Below are positions 32,766 to 45,547 of a stretch of DNA of 64,000 nt, one piece after another. Location: the NCBI GenBank assembly GCA_947034895.1, contig OX344764.1:3720001-3784000 (forward strand), written 5' to 3'. A program made the position numbers and the translations under genes. The stretch comes from Rhytidiadelphus loreus. Lineage: Eukaryota; Streptophyta; Bryopsida; Hypnales; Hylocomiaceae. A model generated the notes under the pieces. It was not told where the DNA came from and did not search any database. It worked only from the letters and a program-made list of their open reading frames with translations. Numbering within the stretch: the stretch's first letter is position 1; each line of letters begins with the position of its first letter.

Positions 32766-33574
32766 TCCCAAAGGATGCAGTTGGTGATGACAATGCGCAA
32801 ATGCAGAACAGTGTTTGCACATTGGAGAAGATTTCAACTGAAGAGGGCGAATAATTTTTTTTATTAAAAGTGATAAATATATTAAAAGCAAGTAGTTAGA
32901 ACACAAGAGATGTCTTGACATCCTTATATACTATAACCTAATAATTATTCTTAATTTAGGAAGTTATACTTTTAATTTAGGAAACTTTTTAGAAGCTTTC
33001 TTTTACTATACGTTCCTAACAAGTGGTTGTCAAATCAAGACTCAAGGTTGTGGATAAAAAATAAAGGCTTCAACACATAAGTTCATCCATCCTTCATATC
33101 TTTGCTTTCAACTTTATTAAAATATTTTATTTATATCGACAAAAACACCATTTTGAAGCATTCCATTGAACAATTGTTGTTTTTTTCATTTTTTGTGAAG
33201 TGCCAAAGTAGCGATATAAAATGTTAATAGTGGTGCTTCAAATTTCAACATTCATCCACATATTGGATAGAAAATATCACATAAGCACATATCACATGTG
33301 GATAAAAAAAATTCATCCACAATCTAGTGATTTCATCCAAGATTTTATTTAAATTGAAGCTTTCTGGTGAAAAACTTCACAATTTGCTACCATTTCTTAG
33401 CTAAATTATTTTTTTCTCATGCAAATTGGCACTATAATGTCCAAAAAAAGCCTTGCCATTGAAATAAGTTCTTCAAAAGGTTTTAGGACTTTTGTGCCAA
33501 TAATAGAGAGATTATCTTGACAATCATCCATCTCAAGTATCATTCACTCCATATTTTCACTTTCATGTCCTATA
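32766..33574. other. AT-rich spacer, includes the SEC20 promoter side
   Basis: No gene recognised. The right edge borders the long foldback. Confidence 0.4.
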
Positions 33575-34345
33575 GTGGCTTTGATAAGTATTCATACATT
33601 TCAAAAATTGTCATAACTAATTGACAAATTAGATTTTTTTCAACAATTTTTGGACATGTTGAAGTACAAGTAACATACTTCTATAAAATGATTTTTCAAA
33701 TAAGATTTAGACATTTTTAAAATTAATTCAAATTTGTTGGTGAAAAAACTTTTAACTCAACTACAAAATATTCAAGATTCTTTAGTAAGTGGAATGAGAA
33801 TTCTTTTTGGAATTTTATTGTCAAATTTTTATGAATTCCAAAATTTTATTGGATGGATTATTTTATTGATTTAAATAATGATCCCAAATAGGTATGTTTT
33901 TAATCACTTACTTCAAAAATCTCCAAACAAATCATGAAATAGAAGATATAAACATTTTATACACTTTTCAAATGTTTTACAAACAAATGTTTGGAGATCT
34001 TTGATCTTATTATAAAAAACATGAATGTTTAGGGTCATATTTTAGTCCGTAATATTTCACAATAGAATTTTAAAATTCATGAATTTTCTAGAAGTAATCC
34101 TCTAGAAGAAATGAATTTTTTTACAACAAATTTCTAGAAGTAATCCTCATTGCACTTACCAAATAATCTTTGAAGATTTTTGTACTTGTGTTCCAACTTT
34201 TTTCACCAATAAGTTTGACTTAAAATCTTAAAAATTTTAAAATTCATTTTATACAAGTTACCTCAACATGTCTAAAACTTGTTCAAAAAAATCTAATTTC
34301 TCGATAAATTATGGCAATTTTTGTAAGAGTACAACACATTTTGAG
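33575..34345. repeat. long imperfect foldback, ~370-bp arms
   Basis: The left arm (CAAATTAGATTTTTTTCAAC, AAAATGATTTTTCAAATAAG, TTGTTGGTGAAAAAACTTTT) returns inverted in 34120-34345 (TTCACCAATAAGTTTGACTT, GTTCAAAAAAATCTAATTTC). Inner parts also pair: AAATCTCCAAACAAAT near 33920 with ATTTGTTTGTAAAAC..GGAGATCTTTG near 33980-34000. The loop is short. No ORF. AT-rich, so a MULE- or foldback-type relic, or a hairpin RNA source. Confidence 0.6.
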
Positions 34346-36167
34346 AGTCATCGTAAGAGTGGGTATTTGAAATTTTATTGACAAGTTCAACCTTTCTTGA
34401 GTTCTTGAATCCCTAGGAGCTCAAATCGTCAATCCAAATTAATCACTAAATTTACACAACAAGACATTTAGAAGTTTTAAGATGAAAATTAATTGACTAT
34501 TACATCTTGTATTTGTCCTTTCACCTTTGAAAAGTGAATATTAATGATAATTTAAAAATATACAAATCAACAACGAAGCAAGTACCAAAAACCATTCACA
34601 ATGCACACATCTTTCAAATAAGTTAGCTAACAAGGGCAAGAAAATGGTAACCTAGATGCAATCAATTGAACATCTAAAATGAAACAACCTCAATTTTTTG
34701 CAGCAAACATACTTAATTCTTAAACATTGAGGAGGATGTATTGCCTTTGATGGATGACAAGGAATCTTTGTAGTAGGACACAAGTGCAGCTACTCATCCT
34801 TGTAATTTTGTTGTGAAAAGGTAATGTCTTCCACACTGTAGATGTGTTTTGATCAACTGCACTAGAGGGCCGTTTCAGGGCCGTTCTCAAATTTGTTCCC
34901 AATGCAGCGAGGAAGAGTCGGGTGTTGATTACCAAAAAAGAAAAAAAAATTTGCTTCTGAAATGAGAAACTGAAAGTAAATTTTTTTTTCCTCCAACGAC
35001 GTGGTCGCCTCTCGGCCACATCAAATTGCTACGCTGGCGCAATGCAACGGGTTCCCTACAATCGGGAACTCATGGCCCTCCGAATGGGCCAAATCCCATC
35101 TAATGTGATAGTTTGACTTCCAATGAGTGCTTTTGCTATTTCTTGAGCCCATGATTCACACGGTAATGAAAAGGGATGATTTCTAAGGTCACTCCTTTGT
35201 CCTTTAAGGGTTAATTTCTTAAACGACGAACTAGTCACCGTGAAAATGATTTGTTTTGGAACTCTTTGAATTGTTGGCTTAAAAAAATGCAAAAGCATTC
35301 ATTGGAAGTCAAACTATTGTAGAAGACATTCCCTTTTCACACAAAATTTGGAGGATGAATAGTTACAGGTCTATCCCATATGGAGAGATTCTTTGTCATT
35401 CATCATCCGAAAAACGTCCTCACCATTATTTGGCCATTATTTATGGGTTAAGCTTGGTGGCCATGGTTTGTGACATGTACTCAAATCCTCATCAGCTCCA
35501 CCAAGCCCTTCCGCTTCTCCATCATAGCCTTGGCCGAAGGAGAAGCTCTTTGAGAAAACCATCAGGCACCTCATCTGTTGATAATGCAAAGCCCAAGCTG
35601 GTCAGAAAATGCAGGTGAAGAAGAAGTAACAAAGGCAGTCAAAACTTCTCAATTTTATAAATTATGAAAAGGAGGTGATAGATGTTTGCACACAATTACC
35701 ACCCCAAAACAAAACCTAATGCTTTTGGGTCTAGATTACAAGACAAATCTCTTTTAATTATGAGTATTGTAATAGTAAGAATGACACATACAACATAGCT
35801 TTGGCGTAACTTACTAGCTTCTAGGTCTCCATCCTGCACATGGAGAGATTCTTTGTCATTCATCGGCCGAAGCAATTACAGGGTTCCAATGAAACCTAAG
35901 CTCAGATTACCATTAAACCATTCATGAGTGTTGCATCTACAATGTATCTCATTGAAGCATCTTTGATAGAATCTAAAAGTATCTTAGTTCTTACAAGTCA
36001 CATGTTTGGATGACATTGCATTGTAAATCAAGTTCTAGGTGTCATAATTTTTTATTGTACAAATTTCATAATTATAGTGTTTAAGTTACAAGAAAAAGTT
36101 TTTTTTTTATCCTTTCCAATAGAAGCAACAAACTTTATTTCTTCCTAAAGTAAGATCTTTGCATTAC
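34346..36167. other. AT-rich spacer, no gene established
   Basis: An ORF at 35355-35618 (LGRRRSSLRKPSGTSSVDN) ends near a possible donor and could be a stray exon; support is weak. The phrase ATGGAGAGATTCTTTGTCAT occurs twice (about 35377 and 35840). TCCTTTAAGGGTTAATTT at about 35199 recurs near 37068, 60278 and 61118 in variant forms. Confidence 0.35.
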
Positions 36168-36940
36168 AATTAGGTGTTTTTTTTACAATAATTGCATCCT
36201 ACATCATATTAAGTACATACTTGCAAAATTTCAAAAGTAAAAGATGCTATTTCATGAGCTGTCCAAACTACCTAAACAAAACATGTAGGCCCTAGAGAAT
36301 CACCTACAAAATCATATATTGAAGAAAGTTAGATCTATTATAAAGATTATTATTATTTTGATTAATAGCCTTTATCTCTAAAACATTGAAAATAACTATA
36401 TAGGTGCAACAATATAGACTATCTTTAAACTATTTGTAATGAGTACTTAATGTTTAGATCTTTTAGAGTGAGGTTGGACTTATTTGGCATTTTGCTAACA
36501 ACGTTGTGATCCTAGCTTGTAGTTGGGGGCCAAGTGGGGAATAGGTGCCTCTACTTTAGCTGAATTAATGATGAGTTTCAAATAGTAATGTAAGTTATTC
36601 AATATTATAGTAGAGAACCATAAAGAAGTTACAACACACTCTCAGCAAAAAAATAAATTCATTTACACCCAACCTAGCAACAACGGGTCTCCACCAACAA
36701 AAGATTTTTTCATCGAGGACCTTTGAGTTGTGAATTGACCTTATGAAACTATGAGAATATATTATGGGGATCAAAAAGGCATTCCTACAAAACTAACTAC
36801 TCAAATGGTCATGCTAATAATTAGGATTGAAGTTCAAAATCACAAATAATTGTATCCTACATCATATTAAACACATACTTGCAAAATTTCAAAATGTAAA
36901 AGATGCTTTTCTTGAGTTGTCTAAACTACCCCAAAAAACT
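36168..36940. repeat. ~110-bp direct repeat pair
   Basis: About 36190-36285 and 36840-36940 share ATCCTACATCATATTAA, CACATACTTGCAAAATTTCA and GATGCT..T.ATGAG.TGTC, spaced by about 650 bp. No gene between them. Confidence 0.65.
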
Positions 36941-37126
36941 TTGGGTAACATAACTCCAAGAAGGGGGGACATATTCACACCTTATGTCAAATTTTCAAAA
37001 TTATCCAATTAAAATTGACTTTGTAGGAACTTGCCCAAATTTTCAATTGGTTGTTCAACAACCACTTGGTCCTTTAGAGGTTAATTTAAAAAACCTCAAA
37101 ATTACTTTCAATAGCAACTAACTCAT

Positions 37127-38466
37127 AGCTAGTGTGTTAGCAATACAAATTAAACTCAATTAAATGATTGGAAACCATTCTATAAAGGATAGATTTTTAT
37201 TCAACATTGTATAGATATCGAAATACACATTCATAGCCTCATAGTTTTAGCCCATCATTGTATATTTGCTAAACATTTTAATTAAAATTCTTGTAAATTG
37301 AACAAAAAAAAGTCTCAAACAATGATTATTTCAAATTGATTGTACAGATTATTTCTAAAAATCATGTCCATAACATTCTTGAATTTCAAGACGAAGAACC
37401 CACACTCTAAGCTTAGAGAATCCTGAACGCAAGCTTGCCCATGAATTGTCCATGCTGTTGAATCATCTCTTTTTGCTAGCCAATGCATTTACTTGACCAC
37501 AACTGACTGTATCCTGTACTATAGAGATGATAATGTCCTGTTACATGTCGGCTAATGAGTGGCTCCACTTGGCTGTGAAATTTATCATGTTCACTTTTGC
37601 TGCCAAATGGATCAATGACAAAGAGGTCACACTATTTATAATTATAAATAAATTTCCATGAAAGCCATGCATTTCATAGACAGGCTTTTCAATTTGAGAC
37701 ATTTGTAACCTCTTCAGTTGTAAAACAAAAGACCAACTATGATGGGATCATGACACATTGCTCACATGGAAAAATTGCACCCTGCTTAAAATTTCCATCC
37801 TTGCTTTTGTGTACATCTCCAAAATCAATATGTACACATGTTGAACAAACGATCTTAGAACATCTACCAAAAAAAACTTTTAGTCTTCATGACTTTTGTA
37901 TACAGTAAGGTAGCCAACTCCTTGTTGATTAGCCATCCATTTTCGCTAGTTAGGTTCCTATGTTTACGCTCAATTGTGGTTTAGGTGACAACTCAAAGCA
38001 AGAGCAATACAAATGTCCGAGAGGTGTACATTAAAAACCATACAATGTTCACAAGATGTTCATTGGAAGTCATAATTGAAGCAATGTTGATTTTGTACTA
38101 AATATGGTTGAAAATATGGCAACCTACATAATAAGAATAGATTGAATGGAATCTTCAAGAAAAAAATTCATGGTAAATTTGTTTTTGAAGAAAAAATTGT
38201 AAGAGAAATATGAAATCCTTCTAAAATCTATGTTTCTAAATGCAAAATTTTTTCCCTTCACCATACCCATACTACAAATGTACTAAATTGCTTAAGTGAT
38301 CAACAAGGGGTTAGCTACCTTACTCAAATGTCACATTCTTTAGTGTATTGGAAACCTCCTTTCACTTGCCAACAAGAAAATATGGAAATTTGAACAATCT
38401 AAATAAACACACTAACTTTGCAAACTCCAAATAAGCTTGTAACTATGTATTGCTAACACACTAGCT
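37127..38466. mobile_element. candidate element bounded by a 21-bp perfect inverted repeat
   Basis: AGCTAGTGTGTTAGCAATAC at 37127-37147 recurs as its exact reverse complement at 38446-38466. The interior has no ORF and contains the smaller inverted-repeat element at 37909-38326. No convincing target duplication was found. Confidence 0.4.
37909..38326. mobile_element. MITE-like element, ~27-bp terminal inverted repeats
   Basis: The left end GTAAGGTAGCCAACTCCTTG TTGATTA matches the reverse complement of the right end (GTAAGGTAGCTAACCCCTTG TTGATCA) with three mismatches. Length ~418 bp, AT-rich, no ORF. Superfamily not assigned. Confidence 0.5.
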
Positions 38467-38659
38467 ACAGATCATTTATATAGTAACTGCAAATAAACTC
38501 TTGATCTTAGGCAATCAACCAAACAAGTTCTCCTAAATATTATTTTTTTATTAGAATCTTCGTCAATATATACACCAATCTTAATGTTGCATACGCCATA
38601 TATAACCTTTAAGCACTCCAACATCCATATTCTAGACAATGAACAAAGGGCTTCAAGGC

Positions 38660-41636
38660 TCTCATCGGGAAAAAATGAGTGCTCTAAACAATATTGTCAG
38701 GGATTATTTTCAATATTGTCGCAATGGCTTAACAGTATAGTACTGTTGCAATACTGAAACAATATTGAAAAGTAGGGGTATGATTGCAATATTGTGACTA
38801 TACAAAATGAATATTACTAAATAGAGTGCTCAACAGTACTGCAACACTAATGACAATATTATGACTAACTATTGCAAAATGTCTATAATTTAGTAATGAA
38901 AGTAAATTTTTTGTAGACTGTTGCAATATTGCAAAGTTGTAGAATTAATGTATAGCAACAATCAATTTTCAATACTGAAACATTCGTGTTTTCATGACAA
39001 TATTGTTCAACAACTATATTGTTGCAATACTGCAAGTTGTATTGATTTATCAAGACAATATCACAATTACGATGCGTTTGTGTGCATTTCGAATTACAAA
39101 AAACTCATAATGATTACATTTTTTGGTTCAAACAATGTACATTTCAAAAGAAGATTCATACAAATTACAATTTCACATTTATACATGTACATGAATGTTC
39201 ACGAATGTACATTTACAAATCCAGAAAAATACAAACACTACTCGATACTATAATACAACTGAACTACTATAATCCACTATCTACAATTGCTCTAAAATAA
39301 AATAAAAATAGAATGCAAATAAATAACTAGTGGAACAATTGCTTTAATGGAGCAACTCCCTTTTCAAATCCCACACCTTTGAAACCATTAACTACAAACA
39401 CAATCTCCTTGGATTACCCTGTAATTCCCTGGCATCACCAATTGAGAATTTAAATTAGTTATCAACTTAACAATATGTGCCATAAACATATATTATTGCA
39501 ATGTTAATGAAATGAGTGGAAGACAAAAAAGAAAATAATAGAAGACTACCCAAACTACAAATTCAGTTTATCCTCTGGATACTCTAATAGGACAAGAACA
39601 CTAGGAAGACAAGCATAGTTCAAGAAACACTACAAACATGAATGTTTTTGCTACTTATGATCTACAGTTAAAAGCTCATGCCCTTCTAATAAACATACTG
39701 ATTGCTCCATTGAAGAGCGGAAATACTATTAGTATGCATTACCGTACCTTCTCTAAGGTTGTTGGACAACCTGCGAGGAAGATGACGCAGAAGACGCATG
39801 CACCCAGTTTCAATCATCTTACGCCTAATAGCCTTCACGATCCAATTTCCTAAAGCATGACAAGCATAAGTTTAGAGATGAGGAGTTGATGAACCTAGCT
39901 ACTGATCCTAGTTGAGTAAAAATTTGAACTTCAATCGAATGAAACATGTTCATTAGGGTTGTAGACATAAACAGGTAATCCAGGATTCTAAAGAAACAAA
40001 GTACCGACTGAATTGGAAGTAAATATAGCAGAAAGTAAAATACTTTCAAGTAATGTATCAAGCAATCAAGAACATGTCACTTACAGATAAGAACTCGTGT
40101 GGTAGGGTAAGCACATGCTGAGCAATGACTCTTCTGAATATGAAAACTTCTTTGTCCGCAACGCCTACGAACTGTTTCGGCACTTCCCGCAACTTCCCAT
40201 TCTCTTCGTCTGCAAACCCTAGAAAAGAGCTTCAATGAGCACACATAGAAGCTTTCTTGTTTTCAAAGGCTAGCTAGTGGCCACAAATCACACACTTCAC
40301 CATGAAGATCCAACGTTCATTTGCGCCAAAAATCCAACGCTCTCTAAAGTAACAAATTTTCACAACAGAAAGAGGCATCGACTTTCTCTTTCGCAGTCAA
40401 TCAACAAGGATAGCAGATTTGTTGATTAGGGTTTAGCGAGGTAGTCGCATACTCAAGACAAAAGCTGCAAAAGTGGTATCAAAAGAAAGAGAACGCACTG
40501 TACAACAAGAAAATCGATGCGAGGAAAAGAGAACAGTAGTGGCATACCATAGTGAGTGACGGCGATGGAAATCTCGAGCAGTGAAGAACCGACAACAGTG
40601 TTGGGAAAGTCGTTCTTCCGTTGTAGAGAGGGTTTGTGTCACCCCGAAATCCTTATACCCAGTTCCCTAATAACCGGGAAGAAGAGAGGTGCTCGTGGTA
40701 TGTGGGTGGATATCCATCAGTGACCTGCAAAACTGGAGGAATGCGTCAAAAATATTAAACATCAAATCACAATAACTTTCAATGTGAGCCAATTTTATTG
40801 AAAAGAATTTTGCATTAAAAATATTAATAGAAACATTTAGATCACCGCATATTACAAAATTGAGAAAATTAGATATTTTAAATTTCTGAAAGTTTTGACA
40901 TCTATAAAATTCTTTTTTCACATACAAATGATATAAAAATTTTCAAACAATTATATAATACAATTTGACATGAATATCATAAATTTTGGCTGCATGGTTA
41001 AAAAATTATTGCATGATATGTAATTTTTAACATTCGACAGGTAGTCTGGGTAGCGAAAAGACTTCTTTAAAAATCATTTTTATAAGAAATGAAGGTTTGA
41101 AATCAGTTCTCTATAAATCAAAAGTTATGAAAATTGTTGCGCCTTAAAGCTACTCCTCAGGCACATGTTGTGTGAAATTTTCAAAGAAAAAAATAAAAAA
41201 TTTATTTGTAGTGAGTTGTCCAAAATTGCTATACTGCCAAAAAAAATGGTGTTTAATTGGACCTGTAGGGGTCAAGGAAAAAATAGACTTTGACAATGCG
41301 CATGCCAACTTCTAGGTTGAAAGGACCTTAAAAGATGAAATCAATACTTTTGCAATTTTTCTATAGTATTGCTGCAATACAAATTTGTTACTGTATTTTG
41401 CTCATTTGTAATATATATTCAAGACTTTTGTCAACAGACAATACTGTTGCAGTAGTATTACAATATCAAGAACTTAATCATTATTGCAACAGTTTTAATT
41501 TTTGCAACATTGCAACAAGAATATATTTTGCAATATTAAATAAGTATAGTTTCAGTACTGCATCAATATTGTTTAGGACGGGAATTGTGGCAGTATTGAT
41601 GCAATACTGTTGCGATAGGGGGTACTTTTCTGATGC
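38660..41636. mobile_element. ~3-kb insertion with AATATTG-rich ends
   Basis: The flanks of this block (CAATGAACAAAGGGCTT on the left; GTTCTATCCAACTAACTTTT on the right) are adjacent in a paralogous stretch at 46453-46490, which lacks the block. Both ends (38686-39060 and 41340-41625) are dense in short motifs such as GCAATATTG, CAATACTG and AGTACTG in both orientations, as in subterminal repeats of DNA transposons. CTAAACAATATTG occurs near both ends in opposite orientation. The interior carries exon-like sequence but no transposase that I recognise. Confidence 0.6.
39748..40218 (-). pseudogene. two exon-like segments inside the insertion
   Basis: 40085-40218 reads [39 protein letters not shown] and on to HEFLS, between an acceptor (TTTTCTAG) and a perfect donor (GTAAGT). 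39748-39849 reads [20 protein letters not shown] and [13 protein letters not shown] up to a GTACGG donor. Phases of the two do not agree directly, so an exon is missing or the copy is dead. Family not recognised; possibly a captured host gene fragment. Confidence 0.35.
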
Positions 41637-41807
41637 TGTTCTATCCAACTAACTTTTCATTCATCCAATGTAACACTTGAATCTTGAAAAGACAACCTTC
41701 CTTAATGATCAATTTCATGAAATTGCGATAAATGATATTTCTGTAGAAAATATAAAGCACATATGTGTAAAAATTAAAAAAAGGATCGAGGTGTTAAGTG
41801 GTTAAAT
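41637..41807. repeat. ~175-bp repeat, copy 1
   Basis: CTGTTCTATCCAACTAACTT to GTGTTAAGTGGTTAAA. About 90% identical by eye to 46474-46650 and marks the right flank of the ~3-kb insertion. Confidence 0.85.
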
Positions 41808-42963
41808 CATGACAGTCCACAATCATCATCATCGCATATCACTGTGGCACATCTTGACATCATAAATTGGGAGATGTCTGAAATTCTATTACCTATCAAA
41901 ATACATTTGAATAATTTTAGGCCCAGTTATTGGTTAATCATAGATTGAATTCAACTACTAATCCAAGCCTTTTGTCACAATCATTTCCTCATCTGCAACA
42001 TTTCTAGGTTGTCCAATACAACCTCAAACAATCACATGCTCACCCAAGTTTAATTGTCACTAATGAATTTGTCATAGAACTTCTGGAAAAGTGCATCAGG
42101 AACATGGTTTCTCCAATTCAAACATGATGCCCTTATTTTCTTTGAAATTATAAGTTGGATGATCATCCTCCTGCAATTATGCAAGGACCACTTTGATTAG
42201 CTCAAGAAATGGCCGTAAAGAGAATTGCAAGGTCATCAAGGAAACAAAAAATCTTCCAACTCGTTAAAACAGAATTGAATTTGAAAGTGTCTAACTAGCC
42301 CAAAGAGGTGGCTTCCATTCATGAATCTTAATGAATTTTCTAGGATTGTCTTACAATTGCCCTAGAGCATTGGATGGTTTGGCTGTTATTAAGGCCACTT
42401 CACACTATGGTCAAAAATCGAAAGACCATCGTTTTCTACCAATTAGATTTCAAGAATCCCAAAATTTGGCCTCTCAGCCCTTCACACTAGAAGGCACAAT
42501 CCAAAGATCATCGCCCTTCAAACTACCTACATGGCCAAAAAATGCCCACATGGTGACTTCCTCTCAACCATAGTTTGGGTCAACCAAAAATGGAGACCCA
42601 AACTATGATTGAGTCCATCGAATATTTTTCATAAAAAAATCAAAAACTCTCTCTTAATTCATAATTCTTTAAACTCTCATCAAAGGTTTTGCCACTCACA
42701 CCCACGGCCTCTCAACTTGGACATCCATGGACAGCCATAGTGTGAAGTGACCCTTAGAAAGTTGCAACAATTGGCTATAAGAGAAGAACCCTACATTTTA
42801 CCCTACATTTATTGTACATTTATTGAACAAGAAAAATCATTCCCTACATTTTTTTGAACATTAGAAATATGTTTCAAATTTACTGCAATAGAGTATTCAC
42901 ATCCAAAGTGGAACTTCTAGTTTTAAATTGTGCAGTTTGACGGCTAGGCCAGAATAATACTTT
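41808..42963. other. spacer with a MITE and a hairpin
   Basis: No gene seen. Contains the inverted-repeat element at 42390-42756 and, inside it, a hairpin at about 42570-42610 (CATAGTTTGGGTC / GACCCAAACTATG). Confidence 0.5.
42390..42756. mobile_element. MITE with ~20-bp terminal inverted repeats
   Basis: The left end TAAGGCCACTTCACACTATG and the reverse complement of the right end, TAAGGGTCACTTCACACTAT, match with one change and a 1-bp offset. Length ~367 bp, no ORF. The TTA at both edges would suit a PIF/Harbinger-type element; assignment is tentative. Confidence 0.6.
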
Positions 42964-44267
42964 CTAATTCAAGACCAGTGGCCAAGTAGATAGGATTTTA
43001 TCTACAGATTCAGAATATGGGAAGAAAGGATCTAAGCCTTCATAAGATCGTGCTGGTTTCGGATCATGATCAACACGGAGCCCAACTATGTGCTAGACTT
43101 CAACGTGCACAAATCTTTCACATCTCCGTTCTTGCAGTAATCACTAGGCATCCTTCCCAGCTTAACAGTTCCTTCCTCAACATGTCACCCAGATAAATCT
43201 TTCATCACAAACAACAACTTTTCAGAAGCTTGGGACACTGGTCACACTACTAGTTTAAGGTGGAGGATACCAAAACCGTTAGAAACTTGATCTTGTCTCC
43301 TAACTAACCAACGTAACTCTTAACTTAAAACACTCAATTTGCATTCAATTAGCAAGTGGTGTAAGCATGACTTGGCTAAATATCTACAGAACTCCACAGT
43401 GATCTCCCAATGAAAGCATACTCCTACATATTGGTTAAAATGTTTAAAAGTGACAGACAGAGTAGATACGGTAGCACAGTCAGATAGAAAACCGATGTTG
43501 GATGGTAAAAATGGCATGAATCGAATTCGGACCAAGACGATAGAGAAATTTAATAGGGCAGTCTAAAAGCTTGCAACACAAATAGAGAGGAAAAAAGGTT
43601 AGCATTGAGAACTGAAGAGCAGTGCAAGCAAGCTCACATTCGTTCTGCTAAGCTCGAGATTGTAAAAGTCCATCCACGGCTCCTCAAACAGAGGGCCAGC
43701 ATGCCATGTGCCTCTATGCAGCTTTAGAAACCGCGGTCCATCGACTCGAAACACTCGCACGTCCTCCACATCCGGTGGCAGATACACGTAACCGTCCCCT
43801 TTCAAAGCCTGTTCAGAACCAACCTTCTCAGAGTTCCCAACAATAGTGGGCGGCGTCACTCCAAGGTACCACGGCATCCCATTAATCGAGCCCAAACACT
43901 GCGTCGTGTTGCCATGGTGCGTAATCTTGGTAAATCGCAAGTTCCTATCCCGCAGTCGCATCAAATAAAATCTGAAAGAACCAAACCAGGACCATTACAA
44001 ACAAGCAATCCCCAAACCCTAATTTCAACAAATGAAAGGTTTATTAGAAAAAGAGCTAGAATCTAAAACGGTTAGATTGAGAGACCGAGGAATTCCGCGA
44101 CTGAGATCGAGCTGCGCGTCGTGCGGGCCGAAGGAGACGCCGTCAGGCTGCGTGTCGATCACTTGGCCGTAAGGCGCGAAAGAGTCTGGCGTGAGGTCGG
44201 TGACGCGGAGCGCAATGGTGCGCAACGGTGGAGGTGCCGAGGTTACGATGGAAGGAGTATCCGCCAT
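42964..44267 (-). CDS. ureidoglycolate hydrolase (AllA)-family protein, 3 exons
   Basis: The family (cupin-fold, allantoin-degradation type) is widespread in plants as small soluble proteins. Exon 1 is 44086-44267, beginning MADTPSIVTSAPPPLRTIAL and containing TPDSFAPYGQVIDTQ and GPHDAQLDLSRGIP. Exon 2 is 43638-43971 (FYLMRLRDRNLRFTKITHHG, NTTQCLGSINGMPWYLGVTP, VFRVDGPRFLKLHRGTWHAG, WMDFYNLELSRTN), with splice phase intact. A third exon at 42964-43092 (HIVGLRVDHDPKPARSYEGL to a TAG) fits in phase and supplies the VDH the family usually has after its TN; it is less certain. Total about 214 residues. Whether plant members act on ureidoglycolate or have another role is not settled by sequence. 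Confidence 0.8.
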
Positions 44268-45547
44268 CGTTGCAGCTATATAAATTGAAACTATGCAGCG
44301 CAATTATGAGCTCTCAAACATTCATATTTTAATTAAGACTAAAGGACTAATCTGTTCTATTCTAGCGCTCACTAGATGCAGCTTTCTTAGCTGTTTCTTC
44401 CTTTGGCTTACGCGAATTCACGGATTGCACACAAATTCAATTCATCATGGAACGCAACCTCCCGAATTATAGACGATCATACGTGCAAGCATGAAAGAAG
44501 TGTAAAGCGCAGATGGACCTGTTGTGCAACCGTAAAACCATGTTACTGACTAATATGGCTTCAATCCTCAAGAACTATAGGCGCAATATTGCTTCGTATT
44601 CGTCACTTAACCTCCTCTCTATGGCCTCAGCTTGACGATAGAGCACGATCCCCTGCATCGTACAAAACTCAAAAAACACAAACCCTAAAACCACGAAAAT
44701 CAATCCTCCAAACCTCGCACGAAAGCGGAACCTTTACAGCGTGCCTTGTCCAAATCCGCAAAACCCAAAACCCTTGAAACTGACATAGGCATTGAGAGCC
44801 ACGAGGCCACGAGGCCGCCATTAGAGATGTCTGTGTGTTCCAATGACGTTCACATAGCTTGCACTTGGACACAACTTTGAAATTTTTTTTTTTTTTTTGA
44901 AACAAAAGGACAAAATCCATTGACAACTTTGAAATTTGAATGTCTATTTTACTAGAATTTTTTCTTCAAATCATGTATGGGAGTCGACCCATACCTAATC
45001 ACTTAAGTAATTACACATATTTGGAGTACAGTTTTTTTGAGTGCCAAATTTTACCCATGTACAAAAATAGAAAGGTTGTGCAACTTCACATTACTACAAC
45101 AGTCTATAGTTCATAATACAACAATCTATAGGTTGGGTATAAGAGGTGATCAGGTATGGGTCGGCTCCCATAATATACTGGTGAAAAGATCTTCAAAATG
45201 CATTTCTAATAGTATCAAATAAAACTCCTGATTTCAAAAATTGAGAACACACTGAGTCTTCAAAGTCTACTTTCAAGATCGAATTAGGAGATAGAAGGAA
45301 CAACATTGAGAACGCCTTAAAAGAAAATATAGGGGATGGAAGGAAGGAAGTACAAAATGAAGTAGCCTTTTTATGACCCCAATTTTCTTTTTTTTTAAGG
45401 TAGAAACAAAATAGCTCAAACATTTAATATAAATTGTTTTATTTATTCTTTGATAGTTTCATGGTGGACATCAATATAAAGAAGAATAGACAAAATTAAT
45501 CTTTCAACATTCTTGGATGTATTATATTTCACCTACTTTGAGTAGCT
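44268..45547. other. spacer, 5' side of the AllA-family gene
   Basis: No gene supported. TATGGGAGTCGACCCATACC at 44976 recurs inverted at 45152-45172 with one mismatch, possibly the ends of a ~200-bp element. Confidence 0.45.

Noticed and set aside
34720..35019. 99-codon minus-strand ORF beginning MAERRPRRWRKKK
   Set aside because: No recognisable domain; the lysine/phenylalanine runs reflect A/T tracts.
44589..44777. 62-codon ORF between the AllA-family gene and the MITE region
   Set aside because: No similarity recognised and no exon borders.
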